A DNA stretch of 64,000 nucleotides, from the NCBI RefSeq assembly GCF_932294415.1, contig NC_065543.1:25290530-25354529 (forward strand). Reading direction: 5' to 3'. The translations under genes were made by a program, and so were the position numbers. Shown one piece after another: positions 1 to 11,939 of this stretch (position 1 is the stretch's first letter; the number at the start of each line of letters is the position of its first letter). The notes beneath the pieces were generated by a model. The model searched no databases. It was not told the DNA's origin and saw nothing but the letters and a program-made list of their open reading frames with translations. This DNA comes from Quercus robur (taxonomy: Eukaryota; Streptophyta; Magnoliopsida; Fagales; Fagaceae).

Positions 1-97
1 TATGTGTCTTGACTATAGGTAATCAATGGTGTCACCGCTTCCTTGGTTGGTAGCTAAGAGTCGCTTCCGAATCCTTCTCATCACCACTACCAGCACC

Positions 98-131
<34 letters not shown>

Positions 132-534
132 TCACCACCATTACTGCCCGGGTAGGTCACCTTCACCTCGAGATTCCCTGCCAACCATACCAACTCCTTA
201 TGCTCTTGGTTGGTGGGCTGTAGTTCGAAGAAAGAAGGGTTAGTGATCGGAAAAAAGGAAAGACAGCAAGAAGAAAAAAGAACATAGGGAAAGAAGAACT
301 CATCTCCTGGGTGTTTATAGGAAAAGGGTAGCTCGTTACATTAGGATTACGGGGCATGAGGCGCTCTCGAGCAAAGCCATTAGGGCCATATGCATAGATC
401 GTCTAAGGGAGATGTGGAGGATCAATTGCCTAATCAGCAACAGACTCTTCTTGCTACAAGTTTTCCACCATTAGAAGCCATGACAAACAAGTTAAAGGAA
501 AAGGACAAAAAAGGAGAAGAGATCAAGCATATAC
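1..534. other. Left-edge non-coding stretch
   Basis: I see no convincing gene here. It follows the 3' end of the minus-strand PMD pseudogene and contains a CAC/CAT microsatellite. Short open frames on both strands run through the microsatellite and lack recognisable domains. Confidence 0.5.
80..141. repeat. (CAC)n/(CAT)n trinucleotide microsatellite
   Basis: A run of CAC units is followed by about seven CAT units and then CAC again. Translated, it gives Thr or Ile runs, which explains the short ORF over it; it is not evidence of a gene. Confidence 0.9.
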
Positions 535-1808
535 CTAAATAGTAAGGGAAGGCATAAGGCAGGTGATGTTAAATTCCTTGTAGTCCAATCCATCAATGAG
601 CTGCTTAGCGTTGGGAATGTCACTCCTCCACAAGTTGTACTCAGCATCGGTCATGGAGCATAGGACAAGTGTGAACTCCAGAGGATCCATTAGAATCTGT
701 AGGTCATCTCTACCCATCAGTTGACACTGCATAATCTCCGCCAAGTAGAGTGCCCTCAAGCCCGCTCCTTTAAAGGGCCAGGTAATCTTTGAAGCAATGA
801 TGGTGGCAACTTCCAAATCTGGAGATGTGGGAAGGGCCTGGCCAGCCCGTGGAGTCTAGTTGACCTATAATGATACAAGGTTAGAAGAAAAGTATCTTAA
901 GGGAAATGCATGAAGAAGCATGAAAACTGGAACTCTTAAACTTACCTCATCCGCAGTTAACCCAAAAGGATGGGTCCTTACTAGAGGGAATTCCTTCAAA
1001 TTTGGATTGGTGCCCAGAGTTATGAGGCCATACCTAACAATCCATTGCTGCAAAAGGAAGCACAAGCCGTAGGTTAGATACAAGATGGTATAGTTTACAA
1101 AATGGTACAATTTGCAAGATGATACAGTTTGCAAGATTATAAGCTACAAATGAAAATACAAGAGATGGAAAGAGAACTATCTTCAAGTGGCTTCCAAGGC
1201 CCCACAAGTTGTTGCAATGTGCCCCAACTAAGAGTGTCAAGGATAGAGTAAAGATAGGCAATACATGCCTGCCCCCTGTTGGCCCTCCATGCATTTGTAA
1301 AGTCTTGAAAGAGGGTCAACCACCTTAAGAACACCGTTTTCCTACCATTAGTGAAGAGATAAGCTCCTAACAAATGTAGAAGAAAAGCCCTAGCCATTCG
1401 GACTTGCTCCTCCGCAGTCCTTTATGGGAGAAGCATGTAATCCGACACCAAGTCAGAGGTCTCAGTGGAGTACTTCCTCCCCAACATGTCAAGACCCAGC
1501 TGGACACCCGATAGCCATCAAAATTAAATGATGGTCCCTTTAAAGCTAATGCCGGTCATGCGGTGGAAGTCATAGGGAGTTACTGTCATCTTCCACTCAG
1601 CAATATGGAAGGTATGTGTAGTATCCCACCACCCCTTGATGAGGCATTGCACCAAAGTAGCACTTGAAGACTTTTCCGGTAGAAGGCTAAGGATAGGCTC
1701 GAAGCCCATTTCCCGGATGTAAGCCTTGGTTTCATGAACAAAGAGGTTGTACCACTTCACCACCTTGTTGGTGCTTCCCCTACTAGCATAAGGGGAAGAG
1801 CACTGCAA
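535..1808 (-). pseudogene. Plant mobile domain (PMD) gene, broken, antisense to the neighbouring LTR
   Basis: Read on the minus strand, this matches the transposon-derived plant mobile domain ('aminotransferase-like'). Landmarks are the block with WWDTTHTF and MTVTPYDFHRMTGI (about 1540-1640), the block with LLGAYLF, FLRWL and AYLYSILD (about 1220-1400), a block starting QQWIVRYGL after an AG acceptor (about 950-1050), and a C-terminal block 535-816. Plausible introns separate the last blocks; one donor follows LTADE near 946. Breaks: stops after FKGTII near 1524 and near 1430, both in the same frame as the flanking domain sequence. It lies upstream of a + strand PPT and LTR, the place where Tat-lineage Ty3/gypsy elements can carry extra ORFs, sometimes antisense. 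The family call is by motif only. Confidence 0.7.
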
Positions 1809-2688
1809 AAGAAGAAGATAACATTAGATTCTTGATTAAAGTGAAAATGATGTTTTTGATGCAAGAATAAAGATAAAAAGAAGGATGAATTGATGTTCAG
1901 GAGCAAAAATGACAAAAAAAGATGTTAGGATTGTATATAAAAGTGAACCAATTGAAAAAGAAGTGAAAATGGGTAGAGTAAGGCCTCTACCAAGCATCTC
2001 ACGTATGTGGGTCAAGGCCCATGTACGTAGATAGGACCCCGTGTATGTAGGCCAAAACCCATGTACATAGAGCTCCAAGAATAGTCATGCATACGCAAGA
2101 ACAAAGCTGCGTACACATAAGTCCAAGCTACGTACGCAGGCATGCAGAAGCATGGACAGAGGGTGTCCTTTTTAATTTTCAAGCATATATCATCCAAAAT
2201 CATTCCTAAACATGTTCCTACCCCTCCTAATGTGTTAGGTTTTCATCTAAACCCATCTCACAACAAAACCCAAGCATTTACATGTCCAAAAACTCATCAT
2301 AATGGAAGATTAAAGAGAAACTTGAAAATAAGAAAAGTTTGAAAAACTTACAAATTCAGCCATAGGGATGTGAATCTCTAGCCGATGTGTCAATGACGGA
2401 GGCTTTATCAATCTCACTACTCCATTCTAGCAGGTGAGGAGAAATGCATCAGAGGAAAGGACGTAGGAAGTCTTTTTGGCCTTGGGTGCCATTGAAGGAG
2501 ATGAAGAGAGTCTAGAGAGAAAATAAGAGAATGAGAGATTTTTGAGAGAATGAGAGAATCAGATGATGTGAGGAAAAGATAGAAGGGGGAAGTTTTGTAG
2601 AGAAAAAAAAGGGAAGTTGAAAAGTTATGAAGGATGTGAAGAGATGGGGGAGATGAAGAGAATGAAGAGGCCGGAGCACACTTGACGG

Positions 2689-2737
2689 CTAAACTATGTG
2701 TAGTTTAGACCTCACCACTAAACTACATGTAGTTTAG
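2689..2737. repeat. Pair of 20 bp palindromes
   Basis: CTAAACTACATGTAGTTTAG at 2718-2737 is a perfect 20 bp palindrome. A near copy with one altered centre (ACTATGTGTAGT) lies at 2689-2708. The pair ends a few bases before a long poly(A) tract. Confidence 0.85.
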
Positions 2738-2745
2738 TCATGAAC

Positions 2746-2748
<3 letters not shown>

Positions 2749-2811
<63 letters not shown>
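2749..2811 (+). repeat. 63 bp poly(A) homopolymer
   Basis: An uninterrupted A run. No LINE or processed-transcript body was recognised directly upstream, so it may be a microsatellite within the LTR element rather than a retroposition tail. Confidence 0.9.
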
Positions 2812-2814
<3 letters not shown>

Positions 2815-2879
2815 CAAGATTGCCTAATTAGGCACAAAGTCACCTAGGACCCCACAATAAGCAGTAAAGGAAGTAGAAA

Positions 2880-3310
2880 AATCTTCCCCCAATGAAGCAT
2901 GTACATCCTAAAACCATTTTTAGTAAATCACATAAACTCAAGAACACTATCCCTAGTAAGAAAGCAGAAGATTCTTCCCAAGTGGATCGAGAATATCTAG
3001 AACATCATCCCTATGGAGGAGGTAGATGATTCTTTCCCGATAGACCCAAGTATATTTAAACAATCCCCAGTGAAGAAGCAGAAGATTCTTCCCCAATGGA
3101 TCAAGTACACCTAAAGTATCTTAGTGAGGAAGTAGAAGATTCTTCCTCAAAGTCCTCAGCATACCATGAAGGAAGTAGAAGATTCATCTCCAGTGGATCA
3201 CACATCTACAAAAGTTATACTACTCCTCAGTGAGTCCATTTTTACTACTCCTCAGCGAGTTTCTCATCCCTAAGTAAGTCATGAAAGAGGCAGAAGATTC
3301 CTCCCTATAC
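2880..3310 (+). repeat. Degenerate minisatellite, unit about 50-65 bp
   Basis: The core GTAGAAGATTCTTCC recurs with variation near 2966, 3030, 3080, 3130, 3175 and 3290. It is usually followed by CCAGTGGATCAAG and preceded by AGTGAGGAAG. Spacing varies, as in an old array. Tandem repeats in the 3' untranslated region are known for Tat/Ogre-type elements. Confidence 0.75.
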
Positions 3311-3846
3311 AAACCTACTTCTTAGTGAGTTTTCACCACCAAAGTGGATCCAACAATCAAGACTACTCGTGCACATATCCTCTGGGCATTGAACATGCTG
3401 GCATGGTAGAAAAAGGTAGAGATAAAGATAGAGAAAGAGACCAAGGTCAACCCAAGGCAAGAGCCTCACTAGAAAAGATAGAGAAAGAAGTAAAGAAAAC
3501 AAGAGGAGTGAGTCACCTAGAGAAGTTTGAGGCAAGAGCCCCGGATGGACACCACAGAGACTACATCCTTTTGTTGTTTGTTGGGTTAGCTCTAAGATAG
3601 TAAGTCACTCGCCATTTTCTTACTAGTGGAAAAACAGGTTCTAGGATAATGAACCTGTCGTTGCTTGTTTCTTGAGCAACAAAGGTGGGACTTTGGACAT
3701 ACAAATCCCATGCAGCTCTCCGGAGTTGCACCCCGCTCCATGTATGCGTGACGTGTGTTGTGTGCGTGGGTTAGGCTTGAGCCATACAGTCAAAACAAAA
3801 TATTTTGTCTCTTATTCTTTTGATTCTATTAGCAAAGCTCATGAAT

Positions 3847-3861
3847 CAAAAAAGGGGCATC
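3847..3861 (+). promoter_or_regulatory. Polypurine tract of the Tat-like element
   Basis: AAAAAAGGGGCATC directly precedes TGTAGACATTG. The combination of a G-rich tract, GCATC and TGTAGACA is the usual PPT/LTR junction in plant Tat-type Ty3/gypsy elements. It fixes the left end of the LTR and its + orientation. Confidence 0.7.
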
Positions 3862-5665
3862 TGTAGACATTGCATTTTGTACCCCCTACGACTCAGGCCC
3901 CCATTCCCCAATCATGCCTAAACTCTAAGGCTTAAAGCCAGTTTAGAGCCCAATCAAATATCAAATTGACTTGAGGAGTGTTAAAATGGAAAATATAACC
4001 TTTTAAATGAGAAAAAAAAATATTTTTGGAAATAAAATGACCAAAGTGGCCCTTGGCCCACGTATGTGAGTAGCAGCTTCCGTACGTGGGCCAAAGCATG
4101 TGTACGTAGGCACACTCCTACATACGCAGCTAGGGTTTCAGAGACATAAAAATGCAAGTTTTCTACAATAATGGCTGAGGTTTGGAATGAATCCTACCTC
4201 GTCTAGGAGCCATTCCAAACCCCATTTTTTCCACTATATAAAGCCTTACATGGTATATTTTCAAAGGACAGAGAAATCCCATGGGAAAAATACAAGATTC
4301 TTTAGAAAATAGTGAATTAAAAGGGAGCTTTTCACAAAACACTCTCAAGTCAATTTTTTTTTATTGGGACCTTTTCTGGTCCCAATCCTTTTAGTTTAAT
4401 GTTGCTAATCACTTTCTTATTGGTTTGTGAATAGATTTGACTGAGGGGAACAATCAAAATCGAGCTTGAAGAGCTTTTCTTTGAGTTATTAGTTCAAACT
4501 TTGTCTTTTCCTTTTCTTTTCTTTTTATGCTTTTAATACTTCTATTTGTCTTGTTTCCTGTTATAACATGTTTTGATATGCTTTTCTATTTTAGGTTTAT
4601 GTTTTTATATGTTTAAAATGCATGTAGGGTGTTAAATATAGTGTTTTAAGCTTGGTTGTGCTTTTAGGGTTTTCTGGGCAAGAACTTGCGTACACATAAT
4701 CTTGCCTGTGAACACAGGCTTAATTATGTGCATGTAGGCTTGTTCTTGCATGCGCAAGCCGCTGCCTAGAAACCCTAATTTTTATTTTGTGTATTTCATT
4801 TCTGCTTTCACATGTTTGTTTGTTTAGCTTCTTTTCCCATGCCTTTATGCTTTCAATGTCTATGTTTCACTTGTTTAATTGCTTGCTTTGCCTCACATGT
4901 TAGGATTAGGGTTTATTTTGTATTTTCTTTGTTTCAATGCCATGATCATTCATTCACATGCTCATGCATGATGCCATAGGTGTTGAGTTGCTGCAAGGTG
5001 AGTAAAGGTAAGTCATACATTCACATTCACATGCATATGTGTTGTTATGTTTTGTTTGATGAACATTGCATGTGTTGTTGAGATGCGTTTTGTGTTTAAT
5101 TTATAGATGATGTACTTGCTGCCATGATTAACTTGCTGCCTTATATATGGCATGATAGGGTTTTCACATGTTAGAGGAATGCTAGGGTTGTATATGTGTG
5201 GTTTGGTTTCTTATGCTTTATGGATGGATATGTATGTGTTTTGGGATGATGGTGCCATGTTGTATACTTAGATGTATGTTAGTGTGTGTGTGAGTTTAGG
5301 ACATAAGTGTTGAACATGATTTTATCAAGTTTAAGATGTAAGACAAAATGATGGGAGGCCAACCTTAGGGTTGGGTGAACACTTTCCCAAGGACGTACGT
5401 AAACTCTGAACTCATATCTCTAGTAGTAAGATCAATGGTTTTTCTTCGGAAGGATGCTATATTCATGGTTCCTAGGCCATTGCAAAACTAGGTGGCGACT
5501 CCTCCGTTGTGTCCACAAGCACCCTAAGGCGTTAGGACTATCTACGTCGTGGCATAACATTTTTGCGAAATGTATGATTAGAACCAAGCAAATCCTAGGC
5601 TTACAGGTGTGATCTAGCTTGAGACTCTTACCATTGTGCCAAGCTCTTTGACCATATGTGTTATG
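3862..5665 (+). mobile_element. LTR of a Tat-like Ty3/gypsy retrotransposon
   Basis: The LTR starts TGTAGACATTG after the PPT. It contains a TATA box at 4235-4242, two clusters of CGTACG/TACGTA words (4057-4130 and about 4685-4760) and, near the 3' end (about 5475-5500), the string CTAGGTGGCGACTCC, typical of the U5 of this lineage. The right end is not sharp. No terminal CA with a target duplication could be fixed, and no partner LTR lies in the window, so it could be a 3' LTR or a truncated copy. Confidence 0.6.
4235..4242 (+). promoter_or_regulatory. TATA box in the Tat-like LTR
   Basis: TATATAAA followed by G, within CCACTATATAAAGCC; about 105-175 bp downstream of the CGTACG word cluster. 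Confidence 0.6.
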
Positions 5666-6089
5666 CCACACAATTAAAAAGTTTAGATAGGATACATGAC
5701 ATGAAATTATACTTCAATTGAAATCCAATTTAGATTTTAATTGGAATTTATCTTAGTTTTGACTTTAAATATATATATATATTTATTGTAGAATAAAATA
5801 CCACTCATGTGAATTTTAAAAATTATTTTAATGTTTGAAAAACAATAAAAGATAGCATAAATAATAAGTTGTTAGAGAGAATAATGTTATTTAGAGTTTA
5901 ATTTAAAAACAACATCAATTTATAAAGTTTATAATATAGTTATTTTCAATTTTTATTAATAATACACATTCTTATGAAAAATAATAAATTACTATAATGA
6001 ATTTAAACTCGTAACAAGTTTGAAAAGGAAAAAAAAAATGTACTTTTTTCTTAAATTAAAATAATTGCTTCTTTATTATCTCTATATTC
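5666..6089. other. AT-rich intergenic spacer
   Basis: No ORF, terminal repeat or domain was recognised. It separates the LTR from the 3' poly(A) end of the minus-strand LINE. Confidence 0.5.
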
Positions 6090-6126
6090 TTTTTTTTTTT
6101 TGGAAACCGGAACCAAATGACTTTCA

Positions 6127-7212
6127 TTAATTCAAAAGACTAGAATCCAAATATAGAGCATCCACAGTAGGGGGAGGATCCTCCTCCATCCATACAATAT
6201 CATTATCAGATAACCTAGCAAATTTTGCCAAAGCATGAGCAACACCATTGGCACTATGCCTAACACAGCTAGCTGAGATGGATCTAAAACCTACAGACAA
6301 GCACCAAATATCTTCATAGATCAATCCAAGCCGAGAGAAGTTTGGTTAAGCCTGTGAAACTATCTTCATAACCAGAGCATTATCACCTTCTAGTATCACC
6401 TCCATAAAACCAGCATCTATAGCAAATTCCAAAGCTTTGCAACAAGCCATCACCTCCAATTCTTCACTATCTCGCACAGCACCACCCTTGGCAGATATAG
6501 CAGCCATAACTTCACGATTCCCATTTTGAACCATAGCCCGAAGTCGCACCATTATCAAAACTAGCTCCATCAAAATTCAGCTTAAAGAACTCTCCTTGTG
6601 GTGGCTGCCATGCTTGACTTGTAGGGACGTGGATTGATACAGGTACACTCAGTTGGTCTTGAGCCTCAACAAACTCTCTCACATAATCTGATGCACATTG
6701 GTGAGACTGTGATGGGTGTTGGAAGACACCCCATGTAACACTGTGTTCCTCTGCAGCCAAATTTGCCAACAAATCACCCAAAATAAGTCCCATTCCTCCA
6801 ATGACAGCTTCGGCATGAGACCAGCTACCAGCTGTCTAAAATCCACTTACTTAGTCCCAAATTTTTGAAATCTGATAGCACTACTTGCCCACACATCCTG
6901 TGTAGCCCCACACTCCTAAAGCACATGCAATACCGTTTCGGTAGCTCTATGACAAAAGCAACAACTCACATCCTCCACCACCCTTCTCCAAACCAAATTA
7001 TCTCGTGTAGGCAATATATTTTGACATGCTCTCCAAGAAAAGAGTTTTACCTTATTGGGGACCCTTGCTTTCCAAACCCGTGACCAAAAGGAAGTGCTTG
7101 CTCTTTGTATTGAAGTCTCTCCTGAAGAACTCTTTGCCATCTTCAATAGCTTAGCGACATGGTACTCGAACTTCACACTATATCTGCCTTTCTTTGTAAA
7201 CAACCATACCAA
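6127..7212 (-). pseudogene. LINE zf-RVT and RNase H tail, broken
   Basis: The zf-RVT block (6916-7212) shows ARVPNKVKLFSWRACQNILPTR and a Cys pair, CCFCH. It is followed by an RNase H of the plant LINE type (RVT_3), with FDGAS (first Asp), EELEVMACCKALE, LEGDNALV and HSANGVAHALAKFA. The RNase H is split over three frames (6512-6793, 6346-6573, 6127-6324). Plant L1 elements often carry this extra RNase H downstream of the RT, so the order is as expected. Confidence 0.85.
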
Positions 7213-7299
7213 GGAATCCTACACAACCCGCATGCTCAAAGGAACCTGAAGAATAGCTTCAGCATCAAACTGATGGAATAAAGCCTGAATTCGTTCTCT

Positions 7300-8895
7300 A
7301 TCCCACTGGTGGGTCTGCCAATCTATTAAGTCTGAAACCCTCCACTCCTAAATATCCTCCTCAGGTTGGAACAAAATTTTTCTGGTTTGCTGATTAGGTA
7401 ACCAACAGTCCTTCAGAACATGGATGGAAGCACCATTACCCACTCTCCAATAACACCCTCTCCTCAAAACCGGTTGGGCGGCCAACAAGCTCTTCCAAAC
7501 ATAAAAGCTATTTTGACAATCCTTCGCCTCAAGGAGCTCACACCGCGGAAAATATTTTGCCTTAAAACAATTATACAAAAGAGAGTTTTTATCCTGCAAC
7601 AACTGCCATCCTTGCTTTGCTAGCATAGCTAAATTAGAAAGATCTAATATCTTGGAAGCCCATCCCACCCTCTTTCTTTGATTGTGTTAAAAAGCTCCAG
7701 CTTTTCTAGTGAATTTTCCTCTTTTCACCAACTTGGCCCTACCAAAATCTGGCACACATAGCATCCAACTCATCACATAATTTTCTGGGCAATTGAAACA
7801 CCCCCATCGTAGAGGTGGGAATAGATTGAGCCACTGCTTTTATCAGAATCTCTTTCCTTGCCCTAGAAAGCAACTTCCCCTTCCAACCCTACATCTTTTT
7901 CCGAACTCGTTCCTTAAGAAAAGCAAAAAAATCGTCCAATCAAAGTAGGCAGCCCCAAATAAGAATCAAACCTTTCCACGGCCTTCACCTTCAGTTTATT
8001 AATAATCCATGCTTTTTGCTCCACAGATACATTGTTGCTAAAGTAAGCAGACGACTTCTCTAGGTTAAAGCATTGGCCAGAAGCATCAGCATAAAGCTGT
8101 AGGGTATTTGAAACAACCAGCACTTCATCTTTATTAGCCTGACAAAAAATCAAAGAGTCATCAGCAAAAAGCAAATTAGTTATACGAGGAGCATTTCTAC
8201 AAACTGCCACTCCATGCAACTTCCCATCTAATTCTGCTTTAGCAAGGAGTGAGGTAAAACCTTCAGCACATATCAGAAACAGATAAGGAGACAACGGATC
8301 TCCTTGGCGAAGACCTCTAGAAGGAATGACATTGCCATAGACTTTTCCATTAATCCGAACAGAGAAGGAAGGTGTAGAAACACACCCCATAACCTTATCC
8401 ACCCAAACCTCCGAAAAACCCAATTTATCATCATACCCTTAAGAAAGCTCCATTCCACCCCGTCATAGGCCTTACTTACATCCAACTTAAGAGCTAAAGC
8501 CCTCTTTTTCCCCTTCCTTCAAATATGCATGGCATGCAAAGTCTCATAGGCTACAAGCACATTATCAGTAATAAGGCTACTTGGTACAAATGCACTCTGA
8601 GTAGGAGAAATTATTTGTGGCAAGATCAACTTTAACCTGTTCGCCAAAACTTTTGAAATAATTTTATATATCACATTCAAAGGCTAATCGGTCTAAAATC
8701 TGCCATTTTTTTTCCGGTTTCTTTACTTTAGGAATCAGAACAATATAAGTATAATTAACATCAGGCTCCATATTACCAGAATGTAAAAAATCTAACACAG
8801 CATCAGTCACCTTATTACCCACAATATGCCAAAATTTTTGATTAAAAAGTGCATTCATACCATCAGATGCAGGAGCCTTTGTTGGTCCCATTTGG
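7300..8895 (-). pseudogene. LINE reverse transcriptase domain, frameshifted
   Basis: Non-LTR reverse transcriptase. Motifs in order are YTYIVLIPKVKKP (about 8710-8750), the palm motif A region DVSKAYDGVEW (about 8455-8485), RQGDPLSPYLFLI (about 8280-8320) and the catalytic box LFADDSLIF (about 8145-8175), which keeps both Asp residues. The thumb/connection region follows (7348-7668, with YVWKSLL and GNGASI). Frameshifts lie near 8700 and 8440, and a stop near 7345. The FADD box itself is intact. Confidence 0.9.
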
Positions 8896-9194
8896 AACTA
8901 CGCTACTTTAACTACTTCACTGCTATATGGCCTGGTAAGCACCTCCTGCTTATCATCTGTGAGTTTATTAGTGACTATAGTAAGGAAATCCTCCATTCTG
9001 TCACATGTGCCTGCTTTAAAAATATTCATGAAATAATTCGACGCCACCTCTGCCACTTCCTCAACTTCTTCCACCTAGACCCCATTAGCATTCTTGATTC
9101 CCTCAATATAATTTCGTCGCCTTCTTTGGGAGGCTTTGGAATGGAAAAATTTAGTATTCTTATCTCCATATTTTAACCAAGAAACTCGAGACCT

Positions 9195-10075
9195 CTAATG
9201 CCAAAATATCTCCTGCTTCAACAATAAATCATCAAGCTGTTTGCTCACCAGTAGGAACACACTTCTGCTTTCTTCAGTCAACTCACTTTCATTCATCAAC
9301 TCCAATTTCTTTTGTAGCCTCTTAATCTCCTCAGTTTCTAGTTTGGTCTTTGAAGAACCCCAAGCATACAATTCAGCCCCACAAGTTTGGATACAGTCCC
9401 TAACACCCCTCAAACTTGAGCTATCACCACCACCTTTTACCCATGCCTCAGTCACGACTTCCTCACAATCATCCCACAACAACCAGTTCCCTTCAAACTT
9501 GAAGCCACCAATCCCCCTTCCTCTAGCTTGCCGATCTTTCACAGTTTTCAACAAAATAGGTAGATGATCATAAGCATGGCTGAACAAATGAGACACCAAA
9601 CTTGTAGGAAATTTTTCCATCCACACCCTATTAGTCGTAGCTCTATCCAGCCTTTGTTTTGTATGGGTTGAACCTGGCCGCCTATTAGTCCATGTAAATT
9701 TATGCCCGGAAAACCCCTAATCAGCCAGCCCACAATCCTCCAAAGCAACCCAAAAATCCTCCATCTGATTATAATAAGGTGCATGGACACTTTGCTTCTC
9801 AGATGCATGAAGAATGGCATTAAAATCACCTATACAACACCAAGGACCCTCAATGAAAGACCGTAGATGAGTTAAAAGAGCCCATGACTTCCACTTTTCA
9901 TTTGCCTCTGGCCATCCATAGAACCTTATGAGGTGCCACACAAAAACATTGTCTTCCACTACCTTCACTAAAATATGGTTATCAGTAAAATTAATAACAT
10001 CTAAGTTCATCTCCTCCTTCCACAGTAATGCCAACCCACCACCCGAATTTGGCTTTTTTAGAACTGGTAGATCTG
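9195..10075 (-). pseudogene. LINE AP-endonuclease domain, frameshifted
   Basis: Exonuclease-endonuclease-phosphatase fold of a LINE ORF2 protein, which nicks target DNA to prime reverse transcription. Visible motifs are PNSGGGLALLWKEE at the start, the catalytic-loop motif IGDFNAIL (about 9820-9850) and the C-terminal DHLPIL (about 9560). A stop after CGLAD near 9717 and frame changes near 9720 and 9620 split it into three frames. The N-terminal strand with the first catalytic residues is missing because of the 5' truncation. Confidence 0.85.
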
Positions 10076-10821
10076 AGGTTGGTGCATACCAGTCATCAAA
10101 TGTGCTGGATCTAAACCTTCAAGGGTGGTCTTGGAGTCATAGATTGGAGGTCTAAGTGATTCAAAACTTTAGATATCAAGCGTATTGAAGAGCAAAGCAT
10201 GAACTGCAGGTTCATGTTGGAGTAGATCTATATCAAAGAAGTCTGAGGATTTAAGAGCTAGGTTTGATAATCATAGTTAAGTTTACTAGGAATTAAATAT
10301 TCTTGACTTATAAACTTCTATTTGATAGTGAATTTTTCTTCCTAGGATTGGCCCCCCCGTGTTTTTTTCCTTAAAATTAGTTTGTTTTATTGGTTTTCTA
10401 TGGATCATTATATCTTGTGTTACTTAGACTTTTCACTGTATGATATGTTTGATTTATGTTTAACCTAAGGCTTGCATAATTGACTTAATTAATAACTTGA
10501 CCATAAAATCATATTAAACATTGTTTGTTCAGGGGTCTAGAACTTACAATAAAATTCCACATATTTGCTCCTTGTTTCGTCTATATTGTTTCGCAAAAAG
10601 TCAAGAACCACCAAAATTTGTACAAAACATTTCACAACCTCTCACCATTTTTGTATTGAAATGGGCTCCAAGTGAAGTGAATTATGAGAGTGTTGTGAAA
10701 GTTTTCGGAGGAAGTTTTCATTAATACATCCATATTTTCCATCATGTTCTAAATCCGTTTTCTCCCACTCATGCATTTATCATGGCATGTATGTATCTTT
10801 CAACATGCCCATTTCTTTAAT

Positions 10822-10822
10822 A

Positions 10823-10873
<51 letters not shown>
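10822..10873. repeat. (AC)n(AT)n microsatellite
   Basis: A run of AC units passes directly into AT units. A second, shorter AC run lies near 10900. Confidence 0.9.
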
Positions 10874-10881
<8 letters not shown>

Positions 10882-11000
10882 GATCACTATCTCTCTCATA
10901 ACACACACACACATGTATGTTTCTAACATTGATAATTATGCAAATAAAATAATTTATCTCAATCTATGTATTCCATTTTATGCTTCATTAATCATATTTG

Positions 11001-11001
<1 letters not shown>

Positions 11002-11053
<52 letters not shown>
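11002..11053. repeat. (TA)n followed by poly(T)
   Basis: About 17 TA units followed by 18 T residues. Confidence 0.9.
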
Positions 11054-11939
11054 CTTCATGTTAAAATAAACAAAGTATAAAAGAAAAATTGCACAACATA
11101 TTGTAGTTGGTATACTATAAAATGGAATACATAGGATTTTTATTCTAGATTTAATTGTATGATGTAGGCATGTCTCTCTTAACAGTCCTGATAAATCATA
11201 AGTAAATTTGCAATACTATTGCCAGCATTAGTAGGAATTTAGTCATGAAAATTTTTATTGCAACCTTATCATCCCTGTGAACCAATTCTATATCTAAGTT
11301 GATTATTAGATATGTTATTGAAGATTTAGGTTAAACACATAATCATCAATATCATGCAAGTGTGGAAATATAAATAAGTGACGATCCAGGAAACCTAATA
11401 AAAAATCGTTTCATAGGAAAAACCAGGGGGATTTGATTGTATCAATCCAAGGTGAGCAGATTCACTATTAGATAGAGATTTGCAGTAAAAAAAAGTTATA
11501 ATTATTAAACCCAGACCGACCCAGCCAGTTGGATCGGAAACCCAATGACCCAGCACCTAGATTGGTCCGGGTGTTTACATGGACCGTTTTTACATAAGAC
11601 CCGGTCAAATCTAGTCAAACCTAGCAGGTTTATGGTGATCGGGGGGTAACCTGGATGGGTTTCTATAACTTGGTTGGTTTTGTGAAATTTGTAAAATTAC
11701 ATATATATATATATAGGTACACTTTATTAATTTCTATATTGTTTAATGTGTTATAACATGGTAATTTAAAGAGGAGAAAACCTAAAGAATTCACAAAAAA
11801 TGCACTTTTCTATTTGTTTACCTACCCCCAAGACTCCTATCCATTCAAAAGACTACTTTGTTATTGTGAAACCTTGATTTTGAATTATAATTCCCAATTA
11901 AATTTAGGCATATGATTATTTTTTTAATTTACATATTTA

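Larger units (their letters stand above)
1809..3846 (+). other. Non-coding 3' internal region of a Tat-like LTR retrotransposon
   Basis: No domain is recognisable. It holds a cluster of TACGTA/GTACGTAGG-type words (about 1999-2145) that recurs in the LTR downstream, two 20 bp palindromes, a 63 bp poly(A) run and a degenerate minisatellite. Its content and its position just before a PPT fit the hypervariable 3' untranslated region of a Ty3/gypsy Tat element. Short ORFs such as the one at 3325-3600 are repeat-driven (GA-rich) and unsupported. Confidence 0.5.
6090..10075 (-). mobile_element. L1-type LINE retrotransposon, 5' truncated and decayed
   Basis: On the minus strand the order is endonuclease, reverse transcriptase, zf-RVT and RNase H, then a 12 bp poly(A) tail (T run 6090-6101 on the + strand). 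This is the ORF2 architecture of plant L1-clade LINEs. The 5' end is cut just before the endonuclease motif GGGLALLWKEE (about 10040-10075), so ORF1 and the endonuclease N terminus are absent. Many stops and frameshifts make it inactive. I found no target-site duplication. Confidence 0.9.
10076..11939. other. Intergenic region with microsatellites
   Basis: No gene was recognised. The stretch 11500-11680 is richer in GC, with repeated CCCGG/ACCCGGTC-type words, and may be the remnant of a small DNA transposon; I could not find its ends. The rest is AT-rich. The ORF at 10787-11080 is an artefact of AC/AT repeats. Confidence 0.4.

Noticed and set aside
3305..3600. ORFs on both strands in the GA-rich stretch
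   Set aside because: Low-complexity purine/pyrimidine composition; no domain.
5490..5510. TGGCGACTCC as a primer binding site marking the right end of the Tat-like LTR
   Set aside because: The same string with CTAGG in front usually lies inside the U5 of this lineage; a following internal region could not be recognised, so I kept the LTR end open.
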